Shown: piece by piece, positions 30,378 through 41,586 of the stretch | How the letters are laid out: every line of letters starts with the position of its first letter | Position numbering within the stretch: the stretch's first letter is position 1 | Source of the DNA: Hydrogenophaga sp. | Lineage (GTDB): Bacteria > Pseudomonadota > Gammaproteobacteria > Burkholderiales > Burkholderiaceae_C | Assembly (NCBI RefSeq): GCF_026125785.1 | Contig: NZ_JAHCKL010000012.1 | Span: 50,678-114,677, forward strand | Direction: 5' to 3' | DNA: 64,000 nt | Translations under genes and position numbers: made by a program | The notes under the pieces: model-generated | The model's input: the letters and a program-made list of their open reading frames with translations, nothing else | The model's database searches: none | What the model was told of the DNA's origin: nothing

Positions 30378-31694
30378 TCAGTAGCGGTGACCAGTGACAA
30401 ACAGCGTGGTGCGCATGATGCCGAAGGCCACCCTGTCGAGCAGGCGCTGGTACCAGGGACGGCCGAGCAGCGACTGGGCATCCACCTGTTGCCCGGCGCG
30501 CTGGAGAATGTCGTCCAGGCAGTTGTGCAGCATGTCTGAGAAACGCTGGTCGGTGGTCATCACATTGGCTTCCCGCGCCAGCAACAAGGACAGGGGATCG
30601 AGATTGGTCGAGCCCACGGTGGACCAGCGGCGGTCCACGACAGCCACCTTGGCATGCAGCGCGCTGGGTGCGTATTCGTGGATCTCGATACCCGCGGCCA
30701 GAAGGCGCCGATAGACAGGGCGCGCCGCGCGGTACTGCAGGAAGTGCTCGTACCTGCCCTGCAGCAGCAGCCGCACCCGCACGCCACGCGCAGCCGCCAG
30801 CATCAGGGCCTTGCGCAGCTTGCGACCGGGGATGAAATAGGCGTTGGCGATGACAATCTCGTCCCTGGCTGTGCCGATGGCCTTGAGGTAGGCGCGTTCG
30901 ATGTCGTGGCGGTGGCTCACGTTGTCGCGCAGCAGCAGCGTGGCCCGTGCATCGTCCACCCCCAGCGGCCACGGGGGCGCATCGCCTTCATCCAGGTCCG
31001 ATCCACGGCCCATGGCCGCTTCGGCACGCGCTTCGATGTTGTGCAGCAACCGGGAGAAATCACCGACCGGACGGGACTCGCGCAAGGCCTCCCAGGCAGC
31101 CTTGAACTCCCGCTGTCGGGCCTTGCGCGCAGCGCGCAAGCGCCACCAGAGCTGTTCCATGGTGTCCACCATGTCTTGCACCAGAGGGCCAGCCACGCGC
31201 AGCGAGAAGTCCAGCCGGGGAGCGGACAGATGGCCCAGCGCCACGTCTTCCTGGTCATCGATGAAATTGATGCCGCCACAGAAGCCCACCACGCCATCCA
31301 CCACACAGAGCTTGCGGTGCAGGCGGCGCCAGCGGCTGGGCAGCAGCAGGCCCAGACGGCCCAGGGGGGCATATATCTGCAGGGTCACGCCGGCCCGGGC
31401 AAAACGTTCCTGCCATTCCGCCGGCACGGAGGGCGTCCCCACGCCGTCCACCACCAGCCGCACCACCACGCCCCGGCGTGCGGCCCGCTCCATGGCCTCG
31501 GCCACCGTGAGAGCCGAACCGGCGAACTCGAAGATGTAGGTTTCGACGTGGATGACCTGGCGTGCCGCATCCATGGCCTCCACCAATGCGGGGAAGAACG
31601 CCGCCCCCCCCTGCAGCAGCAGCAGTTGATGCCCCCGCCTCAGGATCCCGACCGTGGTGCGCGAGGCCTTGACCATGCGGGCAGGCGCGCTCAT
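30378..31694 (-). CDS. clsB: Cardiolipin synthase, ClsB type
   Basis: A 438-residue phospholipase D superfamily protein that makes cardiolipin or related lipids at the inner membrane. It has the two HKD motifs, HRKLCVVDGVVGFCGGIN (about residue 125) and HAKVAVVDRRWSTVGSTNLD (about 346), and no N-terminal membrane helices, which fits ClsB rather than ClsA. Its ATG overlaps the stop of the upstream EEP gene by four bases (ATGA), implying coupled translation. E. coli clsB (ybhO) is also next to an EEP gene, ybhP. Confidence 0.93.
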   Translation of the reverse strand: MSAPARMVKASRTTVGILRRGHQLLLLQGGAAFFPALVEAMDAARQVIHVETYIFEFAGSALTVAEAMERAARRGVVVRLVVDGVGTPSVPAEWQERFARAGVTLQIYAPLGRLGLLLPSRWRRLHRKLCVVDGVVGFCGGINFIDDQEDVALGHLSAPRLDFSLRVAGPLVQDMVDTMEQLWWRLRAARKARQREFKAAWEALRESRPVGDFSRLLHNIEARAEAAMGRGSDLDEGDAPPWPLGVDDARATLLLRDNVSHRHDIERAYLKAIGTARDEIVIANAYFIPGRKLRKALMLAAARGVRVRLLLQGRYEHFLQYRAARPVYRRLLAAGIEIHEYAPSALHAKVAVVDRRWSTVGSTNLDPLSLLLAREANVMTTDQRFSDMLHNCLDDILQRAGQQVDAQSLLGRPWYQRLLDRVAFGIMRTTLFVTGHRY

Positions 31695-32437
31695 AGCTCC
31701 AGTTCGGCAATCAGGGGCAGGTGGTCCGACATGCGCGTCCAGGCCTTGCCGTGCGGCACATGGGCCGACACTCTGCGCAGGCCGCGCACGAAAATGCGGT
31801 CCAGGTGCAGCAGCGGCAGGCGCGAGGGATAGGTCGGCAACCGGATGTCCTCGAAGGTGCGCAGCCCCAGATGGGCCATGGGCTTGAGCAGTTGAGCGCC
31901 CCAGTCATTGAAGTCGCCAGCCACGATCAGGGGCGCGCCTTCGGGCACCTCCACCTCGATGTACTGGCCCAGCCGCTGCACCTGCCGCTCCCGGCTGGCC
32001 TGGATCAGCCCCAGGTGCACCACCACCACGTGCACCTCGGACCCATCGACGAACAAGCGCACGTGCAGCAGGCCCCGCTGCTCGAACCGGTGGTCCGACA
32101 CATCGGAGTGCTTGCTGTCGATGACCGGCCAGCGCGAGAGCAAGGCATTGCCGTGCTCGCCGTGCCGGGTGATGGCATTCGTGCGGTAAACCGACTCGTA
32201 GCCTTCGGGCGAGAGGTAACCCGCCTGGTCCAGGTCCGGCCAGCGGGTGAACTGCTTCTCCAGCTTGCGGTGATGCCGGCGCACCTCCTGCAAGCAGACG
32301 ATGTCGGCGTCGAACTGCTCGACCGCATGCGCCAGGTTGTGTATTTCCAACCGGCGTGCGGGCCCCAGGCCCTGCACACCTTTGTGGATGTTGTACGTGG
32401 CGACACGCAGGATGCTCATGGGCACAAATGATGCCAT
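31691..32437 (-). CDS. Endonuclease/exonuclease/phosphatase-family protein (YbhP-like)
   Basis: A 248-residue member of the EEP superfamily. Visible motifs are RVATYNIHKG, the metal-binding glutamate in CLQEVRRH, VAGDFNDWG and the C-terminal MSDHLPLIAEL. The family includes DNases, sphingomyelinases and lipid phosphatases; pairing with clsB suggests a lipid-related substrate, as for ybhP-ybhO, but this is inferred. The ATG at 32437 shares one base with the nudB stop (TGATG). An ATG at 32419 is an alternative. Confidence 0.88.
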   Translation of the reverse strand: MASFVPMSILRVATYNIHKGVQGLGPARRLEIHNLAHAVEQFDADIVCLQEVRRHHRKLEKQFTRWPDLDQAGYLSPEGYESVYRTNAITRHGEHGNALLSRWPVIDSKHSDVSDHRFEQRGLLHVRLFVDGSEVHVVVVHLGLIQASRERQVQRLGQYIEVEVPEGAPLIVAGDFNDWGAQLLKPMAHLGLRTFEDIRLPTYPSRLPLLHLDRIFVRGLRRVSAHVPHGKAWTRMSDHLPLIAELEL

Positions 32438-32904
32438 CAACGCGCCTGGTCGACGGCTGCACGGGCGAAGAGTCGCGGCAGCCAGGAGATGGCCTCTGCG
32501 TTGGAGGGCGAAAAACACCGATCGACCGCATCGATCCAGGGCAGCCAGATCTGGTCGCGGTGTTCACGCGGATTCAGGGTCACCGCAACGGCATGAGGGA
32601 TGCACAGACCGAACACGTGTTCGGTGTTGTGGACAACCCCTGGCGCGTAGCGGTGGCGCCACTGCGGGTAGATTTCATAGACGTTTTCCAGACCCCAATC
32701 CGTCAGCAGGTGGCCGGCGGCACGGGCATCGAGGCCAGTTTCCTCGTGCACTTCGCGCACGGCGGTCGCCTCAAAGCTCTCGGATTCGTGGTCCTTGGAG
32801 CCGGTGACCGACTGCCAGAAGCCGGGCGCGTCGGCGCGCTCGATGAGCAGCACCTCCAGCGCCGGTGTATGGATCACCACCAGCACCGATCGGGGAATCT
32901 TCAC
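32437..32904 (-). CDS. nudB: Dihydroneopterin triphosphate diphosphatase
   Basis: This 155-residue Nudix hydrolase is expected to remove pyrophosphate from dihydroneopterin triphosphate, the step after FolE. It carries the Nudix box with REVHEETGLD and the family start KIPRSVLVVIHTP. It starts with GTG at 32904; no ATG fits the family N-terminus. It lies 7 nt after the YqjK-like gene and overlaps the EEP gene by one base. Its closeness to aspS and folE supports NudB over a generic Nudix enzyme. Confidence 0.88.
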   Translation of the reverse strand: MKIPRSVLVVIHTPALEVLLIERADAPGFWQSVTGSKDHESESFEATAVREVHEETGLDARAAGHLLTDWGLENVYEIYPQWRHRYAPGVVHNTEHVFGLCIPHAVAVTLNPREHRDQIWLPWIDAVDRCFSPSNAEAISWLPRLFARAAVDQAR

Positions 32905-32911
32905 GGTCGCT

Positions 32912-33214
32912 TCAGCGGGGAGGTTGCCCACCCGCCGCCGCGGCCCGCATGCGCTGCCACAGCTTCCAGGCCGACCAAGCCCGCAGACCCAGGTTGATCG
33001 CGCGGCGCGGACGCCATACGGCCAAGGCTGCGGAGCCCGCCACGGCCGCCAGCGGATGCGCGCGCAGCCAATACCACGCGTCCTGCAGGCGATCCGCCCA
33101 GGACAGGGCCGGCTGCACCACCTGCAGCTCGGCCGACATCCGGTCACGCAGATGCGTCGAGCGCTGCAGCAGGCGTTCGCGCCGCCGGGCCAGCAGGCGC
33201 GCGCGCTGGTTCAT
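32912..33214 (-). CDS. YqjK-like basic membrane-associated protein
   Basis: A 100-residue, strongly basic protein starting MNQRARLLARRRERLLQRS, with a weakly hydrophobic segment around PLAAVAGSAALAVW. This fits the YqjK-like family encoded next to YqjD and YqjE. Its ATG overlaps the stop of the YqjE-like gene by four bases (ATGA), so the two are coupled. Function is not established. Confidence 0.75.
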   Translation of the reverse strand: MNQRARLLARRRERLLQRSTHLRDRMSAELQVVQPALSWADRLQDAWYWLRAHPLAAVAGSAALAVWRPRRAINLGLRAWSAWKLWQRMRAAAAGGQPPR

Positions 33215-33597
33215 GCGTCTCCCCCGCCAGCACGCAGGGCCTCTCGGTCCTGCTTGAGTTCCTCGACACTGGCAGAGAAAAGGCGCGTCCCCGAGCGAAC
33301 GCGCTCACGCGCCAACCAGGCGGCCAGCCCTCCGAGACCCAGAAAGAGGCCCGTGAAGATGGCCAAGGACAGCAGGCGATGGGTGTCCCAGAGCATCACC
33401 GTGATCAGGATGGCCAGCAGCACCACGCCAATGCTGAGAAAAGCCACCGCGACGGCGCCGTACACGAGCAAGGCACCGACGCGCAACACCTCCTCCTGTG
33501 CCTCGATGCTGAGCAGTTCCAGGCGAACCTGGAGCAGCTCAAGCACAGTGGATGCGAGGCCTCGCAAAGAGGCCGAAAAGCGCGGGGGGCCTGCCAT
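33211..33597 (-). CDS. YqjE/phage-holin superfamily membrane protein
   Basis: A 128-residue inner-membrane protein with an amphipathic N-terminal region and two transmembrane helices (about 48-70 and 78-98), the YqjE or holin 3_6 pattern. Despite the family name there are no phage genes nearby; it is a chromosomal envelope protein of the yqjDEK type. It lies between the DUF883 gene (15 bp upstream) and the YqjK-like gene. Confidence 0.83.
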   Translation of the reverse strand: MAGPPRFSASLRGLASTVLELLQVRLELLSIEAQEEVLRVGALLVYGAVAVAFLSIGVVLLAILITVMLWDTHRLLSLAIFTGLFLGLGGLAAWLARERVRSGTRLFSASVEELKQDREALRAGGGDA

Positions 33598-33612
33598 GGA
33601 AGCGACGTCGGA

Positions 33613-33933
33613 TCAGCGGCGACCGATCAACAGCCCGATCACCAGGCCAACACCGGCGGCCGCACCGATAGCGGACCATGGGTGCTCGTGAACGTAGTCG
33701 TCGGTGGCGCGGGCCACTTCGCGGGTTTTTTCCCGGATCGCGGCTTCGGCATCGGCCAGACGGTGGCGGGCCTCGCGCAGGTTTTCATTGATCCGGTCAC
33801 GCAGTTCGGCCACCTTGCCCTCGGTCTGGTTGGCGGTGGCCTGCATGAGTTCTTCGGCGTCTGCAATCACGCGCTGAAGGTCGGCCACCAGCTTGTCCTT
33901 GTCGGCGAGGGTGTCTTGACGGGTCTTTGGCAT
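33613..33933 (-). CDS. DUF883 (ElaB/YqjD-like) protein
   Basis: A 106-residue protein with a long helical, charged region (LVADLQRVIADAEELMQATA) and one C-terminal transmembrane helix (AAAGVGLVIGLLIG) ending in RR. This is the ElaB/YqjD family; E. coli YqjD is an inner-membrane protein that associates with ribosomes in stationary phase. It is the first gene of the minus-strand run reaching to DUF429. It follows the aspS terminator. Confidence 0.9.
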   Translation of the reverse strand: MPKTRQDTLADKDKLVADLQRVIADAEELMQATANQTEGKVAELRDRINENLREARHRLADAEAAIREKTREVARATDDYVHEHPWSAIGAAAGVGLVIGLLIGRR

Positions 33934-34018
33934 GGGGGACTCCTTTCAAAAGTCCATCGTAACAAAGACGGGCAATTGATGAAAAATACCGCCAGATAAC
34001 CGCACAAAACGGTTTGAA

Positions 34019-34045
34019 ACAAAAAAGGGCGCCTTCGGCGCCCTC
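34019..34045 (-). terminator. Rho-independent terminator after aspS
   Basis: On the minus strand GGGCGCC-GAA-GGCGCCC is followed by six T residues. It lies about 20 nt after the aspS stop and separates aspS from the DUF883 run. Confidence 0.93.
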
Positions 34046-34063
34046 GGAGAACAGGCCTTGGCC

Positions 34064-35869
<1,806 letters not shown>

Positions 35870-35918
35870 TTTGGTTTCGACTTTCAACAGATTGGCAGGC
35901 CGGGCCCGCCGGGAAGCA

Positions 35919-36602
35919 TCAGGATGTGGAAGGCCGCTGGTCCTCGCCGGCGGCCCCCTTGAAACTGGGGTTCTTCGGCCCGCCCGGCACGATCACCCCC
36001 ATGGAGACGACGTAGGTGAGCGCTTCGTCCACGCTCATCTGCAGTTCCACGCAGGCACTCCTGCGCAGCATCACGAAATAGCCACCCGTGGGATTGGGCG
36101 TGGTGGGAACGTAGACACTCACGAATTCGTCCTGCTCGCTGATCCCCCCCGGCTGCGCCTGCAGGTGCTGAAGCACGTCGCCAGCGGGCGCGCCCGTGAG
36201 AAAGGCAATGGTCCACATGCCATCGTGCGGCCACTGCACCAGCAATGCCTTGCGAAAGGCATTGCCCTTGTCGGAGAACAGCGTGTCCGAGACCTGCTTG
36301 ACGCCGGAGTAGATGGAGCGCACCACCGGGATGCGGTGCAGCAAGGCATGCCACCAGTGCACCAGCTTGTTGCCGATGATGTTGGAAGCGAGCGCGCCGA
36401 TGGTCAGCACCACCACCAGCGCGAACACCACGCCCAGCCCAGGGATGTGCACACCCAGCCACTGGTCGGGCTGCCAGCTGCGCGGCAGGATGGTGAGCGT
36501 GCTGTCGAGCGTGCTCACCACCCACTCCAGCACCCAGATCGTGATGATCAGGGGCACCAGCACCAGCAGGCCCGAAAGCAGCCACTTGCGAAATGAGGGC
36601 AT
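35919..36602 (-). CDS. DUF502 family membrane protein
   Basis: A 227-residue protein with two N-terminal transmembrane helices ([21 protein letters not shown] and [20 protein letters not shown], each shown in part by family pattern) and a soluble C-terminal domain containing [15 protein letters not shown] and [16 protein letters not shown]. This is the DUF502 family of unknown function. It sits between fmdB and aspS, an order common in betaproteobacteria. Confidence 0.9.
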   Translation of the reverse strand: MPSFRKWLLSGLLVLVPLIITIWVLEWVVSTLDSTLTILPRSWQPDQWLGVHIPGLGVVFALVVVLTIGALASNIIGNKLVHWWHALLHRIPVVRSIYSGVKQVSDTLFSDKGNAFRKALLVQWPHDGMWTIAFLTGAPAGDVLQHLQAQPGGISEQDEFVSVYVPTTPNPTGGYFVMLRRSACVELQMSVDEALTYVVSMGVIVPGGPKNPSFKGAAGEDQRPSTS

Positions 36603-36620
36603 GGGACGCGGCCGCTGGGT

Positions 36621-36959
36621 TCAGTTGCCGGTCGAAGAGGGTGCCGGAGCGCTGGCGGCTGGCGGAGCCGCAGGGGATGCAGCAGGAGCGGCAGCCGGAG
36701 CCGCCGCCGCGTCCGTCGAGGGTTTGGCCGCTTCCGGCGCGGGTGTCGGGCTGCCTGCGGCAGAAGCCGCTTTCTGGCCCTCGCGAAAATCCGTGACATA
36801 CCAGCCAGACCCCTTGAGCTGGAAGCCGGCGGCGGTCACCTGCTTGCGAAAGCTGGGCTGCCCGCAGGCCGGACAGACGCTCAGCGGGGCGTCGGAGATT
36901 TTCTGCAACACGTCCTTGGCATGGCCACAGGACTCGCACTTGTAGGCATAGATGGGCAT
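36621..36959 (-). CDS. FmdB-type zinc-ribbon protein
   Basis: A 112-residue protein with an N-terminal putative zinc ribbon, MPIYAYKCESCGH followed by CPACGQ (four cysteines), as in the FmdB/CxxC_CxxC_SSSS family. The last 45 residues are Ala/Pro-rich and likely disordered. The ATG at 36959 gives the canonical start. Possible roles include transcriptional regulation, as proposed for FmdB of Methylophilus, but this is unproven. A TATAAT -10 element is at 37055-37060 on this strand. Confidence 0.9.
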   Translation of the reverse strand: MPIYAYKCESCGHAKDVLQKISDAPLSVCPACGQPSFRKQVTAAGFQLKGSGWYVTDFREGQKAASAAGSPTPAPEAAKPSTDAAAAPAAAPAASPAAPPAASAPAPSSTGN

Positions 36960-37064
36960 GACGTGAACCGGTTGAAGGTGGGTGTCTGGAAAGGACATGC
37001 GAGGCGCCTGCCGGCGCCAGCCGTCCCGGCGCAGGGCCGGGAACAAAACCCGTCATTATAAATT

Positions 37065-37099
37065 GAGGCCCACCCGGCGACACGCCGGGCGTCGGCCTC
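37065..37099 (-). terminator. Likely terminator hairpin after ubiB
   Basis: Overlapping the ubiB stop, outer GAGGCC/GGCCTC and inner CCCGGCG/CGCCGGG arms form a two-part stem followed by AATTTAT. The TATAAT of the fmdB promoter lies directly downstream, so the hairpin would separate the two transcription units. The T tract is weak. Confidence 0.55.
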
Positions 37100-38663
37100 A
37101 CCAGATCTGCACGCGCAGCAGGAACTGCATGGCCAGCAAACCGAGCACGAAGCCAATGCCTCCGTAGATCAGGCCCTGCAGCAGCCGGTTGGTGCGCCGC
37201 TGTTCAGCCATCAACTGGTGTATCTCATCGCGCAGGTCCTGAGGCCGGTGCTGGAGGTAGTCATGCAGCAGGCGAGGCAGCGCCGGCAGCAACTTGGCGT
37301 ACTGTGGCGCTTCCGCCTTCAGGCGCTCCAGCAGCTTGGCGGGCCCCACCTGATCGACCATCCAGCGTTCGAGGAAGGGCTTGGCGGTGGCCCAGAGGTC
37401 GAGGTCGGGGTCCAGTTCGCGGCCCAGGCCTTCGATGTTGAGCAGCGTTTTCTGCAGCAGCACGAGCTGGGGCTGGATTTCCACGTGGAAACGGCGCGAG
37501 GTCTGGAACAGGCGCATCAGCACCAGGCCCAGCGAAATCTCCTTGAGCGGACGGTCGAAGTAAGGTTCACAGACAGCGCGGATGGCGGACTCGAGCTCGT
37601 CCACCCGGGTCTCCCGAGGCACCCAGCCGGACTCGATGTGCAGCTCGGCCACCCGCTTGTAGTCGCGCCGAAAGAAGGCCGTGAAGTTCTGCGCCAGGTA
37701 CTCCTTGTCGAACTCGGTCAGCGTGCCAACGATCCCGAAATCCAGCGAGATGTAGCGCCCGAACGTGTCAGGCGCGGTGCTGACCTGGATGTTGCCCGGG
37801 TGCATGTCCGCATGGAAAAAACCGTCGCGAAAAACCTGGGTGAAGAAAATGGTGACGCCATCGCGCGCCAGCTTGGGGATATTCACGCCCTGGCGGCGCA
37901 ACTCGTCGACACGGTTGATGGGCACGCCATGCATGCGCTCCATCACCATCACGTCGGTGTGGCAATAGTCCCAGATCACCTCGGGGATGAGCACAAGGTC
38001 CAGTCCTTGCATGTTGCGCCGCAACTGCGCGGCATTGGCGGCCTCGCGCAAGAGGTCGAGTTCGTCGTGCAGGTACTTGTCGAACTCGGCCACCACCTCG
38101 CGGGGCTTGAGGCGCTTGCCGTCGGCGGACAGGCGCTCGACCCAGCCCGCCATCATGCGCATGAGGCTCAGATCCTTGTCGATCACGGCCCGCATGGCGG
38201 GTCGCAATACCTTCACCGCCACCTCTCGCCCTTCATGGACGCCATGGCGCAGCGTGGCGAAATGCACCTGGGCGATGGAGGCACTGGCCACGGGCACCTG
38301 CTCAAAACTGGAAAACAGCTCCGAGATGGGCTTGCCAAAGGACCGCTCGATGGTGGCTACCGCCACCTCGCTCGGGAACGGCGGTACCCGGTCCTGAAGG
38401 CGAGCCAGCTCATCGGCGATGTCGGCCGGCAGCAGATCGCGGCGCGTCGAGAGCACCTGGCCAAACTTGACGAAGATAGGACCGAGGCGCTCCAGCGCCT
38501 CCCGCAAGCGCTCGCCGCGCGGCGCATTCAGATTGCGCCCCATGGATACGATGCGCGTGAGCAGGCGCAAACCGGGGCGCTGGAAGCTCGAGAGCACGAG
38601 CTCGTCGAGCCCATAGCGCAACACCACCCAGACGATGAAGGCGCCGCGGAACAAGCGGGTCAT
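37098..38663 (-). CDS. ubiB: Ubiquinone biosynthesis accessory ATPase UbiB
   Basis: UbiB is an atypical kinase-like (ADCK/ABC1) membrane ATPase needed for ubiquinone synthesis. The 521-residue protein has the KxGQ motif in [16 protein letters not shown], the ASIAQVHFA segment replacing a normal glycine-rich loop, and [11 protein letters not shown] in the catalytic loop. Two C-terminal hydrophobic segments anchor it. Its ATG overlaps the ubiJ stop by four bases. Confidence 0.96.
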   Translation of the reverse strand: MTRLFRGAFIVWVVLRYGLDELVLSSFQRPGLRLLTRIVSMGRNLNAPRGERLREALERLGPIFVKFGQVLSTRRDLLPADIADELARLQDRVPPFPSEVAVATIERSFGKPISELFSSFEQVPVASASIAQVHFATLRHGVHEGREVAVKVLRPAMRAVIDKDLSLMRMMAGWVERLSADGKRLKPREVVAEFDKYLHDELDLLREAANAAQLRRNMQGLDLVLIPEVIWDYCHTDVMVMERMHGVPINRVDELRRQGVNIPKLARDGVTIFFTQVFRDGFFHADMHPGNIQVSTAPDTFGRYISLDFGIVGTLTEFDKEYLAQNFTAFFRRDYKRVAELHIESGWVPRETRVDELESAIRAVCEPYFDRPLKEISLGLVLMRLFQTSRRFHVEIQPQLVLLQKTLLNIEGLGRELDPDLDLWATAKPFLERWMVDQVGPAKLLERLKAEAPQYAKLLPALPRLLHDYLQHRPQDLRDEIHQLMAEQRRTNRLLQGLIYGGIGFVLGLLAMQFLLRVQIW

Positions 38664-39277
38664 GCGGAGGAACCGTCGGTACGTTCGGTGCCAGCGGGTG
38701 CGTCAGGACGCTCCGACGGCCGTGACGGGAATCCACTGGGCCTGCGGGCTGCAAAAGACTTCACCGCCTGAGCCCCGGCACGGGCGAAGCGGGCGATGGC
38801 GTGGGCCGGCGCATCGCCCAGCAGGCGCGACAGGTCTTCTTCGACGTCCCACCGCACGTTGTCCACCAGCCAGGCGACCTCGGCGGCGAGTTGCACATCC
38901 CCCTGGATATCCACCCCCGGGCGATCTCCCGCCAGCACGGTCTGCGCCAGGGCCAGCGGCGAGCCCTGGGTCAGGGTGACACTGAGTTCGGGAAGTGTTT
39001 GCGAGGCGCAACGCTCCAGCAGGCCTGCGGCGGTCGGTGCCAGTGTCAGGTGAATGTCGCCCCAGCGCAACCGCACCGGCTTGCCCTTCTGGCGACGCAG
39101 TCGCTCCTGAGCAGCGGGCTCCTGCATGAGCACATGGTTGAGGAACAGCACCAGCCGGTTCTGCAATTCATCGACCACCCACTCGGGAGGCCGCACGGCG
39201 CTCAGCAGAGACTGCAGAAAACTCGGGTTCGACGCGGTGCCGGAGCCAGATGGAGGAACGGGTGGTTCAGGGTTCAT
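38660..39277 (-). CDS. ubiJ: Ubiquinone biosynthesis accessory factor UbiJ
   Basis: A 205-residue SCP2-domain protein. UbiJ binds hydrophobic intermediates in the soluble Ubi complex. The conserved region runs through [20 protein letters not shown] and [20 protein letters not shown] to [13 protein letters not shown], typical of UbiJ next to ubiB. A Pro/Ser-rich tail follows. I chose the ATG at 39277. The ATGA overlap with ubiB and the nearby ubiE support the assignment. Confidence 0.9.
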   Translation of the reverse strand: MNPEPPVPPSGSGTASNPSFLQSLLSAVRPPEWVVDELQNRLVLFLNHVLMQEPAAQERLRRQKGKPVRLRWGDIHLTLAPTAAGLLERCASQTLPELSVTLTQGSPLALAQTVLAGDRPGVDIQGDVQLAAEVAWLVDNVRWDVEEDLSRLLGDAPAHAIARFARAGAQAVKSFAARRPSGFPSRPSERPDAPAGTERTDGSSA

Positions 39278-39299
39278 GACCACCCGATTCTGACACCTC

Positions 39300-40298
39300 T
39301 TACTGGAGCGCCTGCACCCCAGCGACCAGCCAGCCCCCGGGGCCGTTCTTGGGCCGCGTGATGTTCCAGACCTCGCGGAAAGGATTGGGGCCAGCGGACA
39401 CGTCCTCGCGGATCAGCCCTGAGAATTCCACGCTGGCCATGTACTCGCTGTCCTGCTCTTCGATGCCCAGGAGCTGGGCATCCAGCATGACGACCTCGGT
39501 CTTGTTGTGCGCACCCGCGCTCGACCGCTCGCGCTCGGCCAACTGGCTGCGGATCTGCTCAAGCATGTCATCGGTCATCATCGCGCGCAGGCTGGGAATA
39601 TCTGAGCGATCCCAGGCGTCCTGCAGGTTGACGAAATTGCTCTTCGATGCCTGCAGGAACCCTTCCACGTCAAAGCCCTTGGGCACACCCCAGGATTGGC
39701 TGCCCTGCAGGGCGGAACCGATCATCGAGCCGCCGGCGTGCACGTTGCGGTTGTCCAGGTCTGCCGGGCCGCTGCGCTCCCAGGGACGGGCCGAGGCGTC
39801 ATTGCCCACGTTCTGGGGCTGGTAGCTGCGCGGCATGGCCGGGTCAAACTGGGAATGGCCGCTCTGGGTTGCCCCCTGGTAGGCCAAGCCTTGCGACGCC
39901 GGGGCGCGACGACGCATGACCATGCCGATCACCACCATCACGACCACCGCCAGCAGCGCGATCAGCAAGAACTGGGCAAATGCCTCGCCGAAGCCGAGTG
40001 CCGAAGCCAGCCAGGCCAGGCCCAGGCCGGCGGCCAGGCCGCCGAGCATGGCACCCCAGGGGCGTTTGGGTGCCGCGGCGGCGGCCGGATTGTTGGCCGC
40101 CGGACGGGCGGCCGCATTGTTTTGCGCCGGCGCCTGAGGCGCAGCCTGCGACTGCTGGGCAGGCGGTGTCGCGCTGCGCTGGGTCACATTGCCCGACTGC
40201 TTGCCGATGGACAGCCCACCGCCCATGCGCTTGGCCCATACGTCCTGCGTTGCCAGCGCCATCGCGCACACCAACACCATCGACCACAACTTGTTCAT
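39300..40298 (-). CDS. Tim44-like domain protein
   Basis: A 332-residue exported or membrane protein. It has a signal peptide (MNKLWSMVLVCAMALATQDV) followed by a Gly/Ser basic stretch, an Ala/Pro/Gln-rich linker, hydrophobic segments around 85-125, and a C-terminal Tim44-like domain (about 200-330, with FLQASKSNFVNLQDAWDRSD). The family is common next to ubiE and ubiJB in betaproteobacteria; its role is unknown. Confidence 0.9.
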   Translation of the reverse strand: MNKLWSMVLVCAMALATQDVWAKRMGGGLSIGKQSGNVTQRSATPPAQQSQAAPQAPAQNNAAARPAANNPAAAAAPKRPWGAMLGGLAAGLGLAWLASALGFGEAFAQFLLIALLAVVVMVVIGMVMRRRAPASQGLAYQGATQSGHSQFDPAMPRSYQPQNVGNDASARPWERSGPADLDNRNVHAGGSMIGSALQGSQSWGVPKGFDVEGFLQASKSNFVNLQDAWDRSDIPSLRAMMTDDMLEQIRSQLAERERSSAGAHNKTEVVMLDAQLLGIEEQDSEYMASVEFSGLIREDVSAGPNPFREVWNITRPKNGPGGWLVAGVQALQ

Positions 40299-40348
40299 GC
40301 GTTTGCCCCCTTCAAATTACGAACAGCGATCCAGAAAACATCATCCAC

Positions 40349-41080
40349 TCAACACCTGATCCCCACGTGCAACGCCACCACGCCTGCCGTGAGGTTGTGC
40401 ACATCCACGTGACCAAAACCCGCCTGGCGCATCATCTGCCGCAACGTCTCCTGGTCCGGGTGCATGCGGATGGACTCCGCAAGGTAGCGGTAACTGGCTT
40501 CGTCGTTGGCGACCAGCGCCCCCAGCTTGGGCAGGACGTTGAACGAATACCAGTCATAAGCCTTTTCCAGAGGCTTGGCCACCCGGGAAAACTCCAGCAC
40601 CAGCAGCTTGCCGCCTGGCTTGAGCGTGCGATACATCTCGCGCAACGCAAGTTCCTTGTGCGTCATGTTGCGCAGGCCAAACGCCACCGAGACCAAGTCA
40701 AAGGAAGCGTCCGGGAAAGGCAGCCGCTCGGCGTCGCACACCAGGGTCGGCAGGATCACCCCCTCGTCAAGCAGGCGCGTACGGCCCTCGCGCAGCATGG
40801 CTTCGTTGATGTCGGTATGCACCACACGCCCCGTGGGCCCGACCTTGCGGGCGAAGGCCAGCGACAGGTCGCCCGTCCCTCCTGCGATGTCCAGGACCTG
40901 GTCGCCCGGCCTGGGGTTGGCAACCGTGATGGTGTAGCGCTTCCAGAGGCGGTGCAGGCCAGCCGACATGAGATCGTTCATCACGTCGTAGCGGGGGGCT
41001 ACCGAGTCGAACACGGAGCGCACGCGCTGGGCCTTCTCCCTCTCGTCGACGGACTTGAAACCGAAATGGGTCGAGGCCAT
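40349..41080 (-). CDS. ubiE: Ubiquinone/menaquinone C-methyltransferase
   Basis: UbiE is the SAM-dependent C-methyltransferase of ubiquinone synthesis. The 243-residue protein has [21 protein letters not shown], the SAM motif [14 protein letters not shown], and [14 protein letters not shown] chose the ATG at 41080; the frame extends upstream over the DUF971 gene but without support. DUF971 is 20 bp upstream, and the Tim44-like, ubiJ and ubiB genes follow. Confidence 0.97.
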   Translation of the reverse strand: MASTHFGFKSVDEREKAQRVRSVFDSVAPRYDVMNDLMSAGLHRLWKRYTITVANPRPGDQVLDIAGGTGDLSLAFARKVGPTGRVVHTDINEAMLREGRTRLLDEGVILPTLVCDAERLPFPDASFDLVSVAFGLRNMTHKELALREMYRTLKPGGKLLVLEFSRVAKPLEKAYDWYSFNVLPKLGALVANDEASYRYLAESIRMHPDQETLRQMMRQAGFGHVDVHNLTAGVVALHVGIRC

Positions 41081-41100
41081 GGTGGTGCTTCCCTTCCTTC

Positions 41101-41514
41101 CTAATGGTGTGCGCAGGCACCTGCGCCCTTGTCCGGCATGGGCGCATCGCGGTCCAGGCCGGCCGCGGCCAGCCGCTCGGCGTATTCCGCCCACAACGCG
41201 GCCTGCCGGGATCCAAGGTGGTGCAGATAGTCCCAGGAGAAGATGCCCGAGGTGTGTCCGTCGCTGAAATGGGGCTGCACCGCGTAGTTGCCTACCGGTG
41301 CAATATCCAGGATGTCCACGTGCCGCTTGCCTGTCTGCAGCACCTCCTGGCCGGGACCATGGCCCTGCACCTCCGCCGAGGGTGAATACACCCTCAGAAG
41401 CTCGAACGGAATGCGGAACTCGCTGCCGTCCGAGAAACCGATCTCCAGCAAACGAGACTGCTGGTGCAGCGTGATGGAAAGGGGTGTGGGGGTGTCTTTG
41501 TCGAGTCCGGCCAT
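41101..41514 (-). CDS. DUF971 domain protein
   Basis: A 137-residue protein of the DUF971 family (also called the N-terminal domain of gamma-butyrobetaine hydroxylase-like proteins). Typical segments are [20 protein letters not shown] and [15 protein letters not shown]. The ATG at 41514 is chosen. Some family members act in Fe-S cluster handling or binding, but the role here is unknown. Gene order DUF971-ubiE is common in betaproteobacteria. Confidence 0.88.
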   Translation of the reverse strand: MAGLDKDTPTPLSITLHQQSRLLEIGFSDGSEFRIPFELLRVYSPSAEVQGHGPGQEVLQTGKRHVDILDIAPVGNYAVQPHFSDGHTSGIFSWDYLHHLGSRQAALWAEYAERLAAAGLDRDAPMPDKGAGACAHH

Positions 41515-41586
41515 GGCAGTGTCTCCGCAAGCATTGAGCGTATCAGGTCTGCGGGGCCCCACGGGCCCAGCGCTTGCCGCGCCACC

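Noticed and set aside
33211-33597. Phage holin as a sign of a prophage
   Set aside because: The protein is of the YqjE type within a chromosomal yqjDEK-like set; no phage structural or lysis genes are near.
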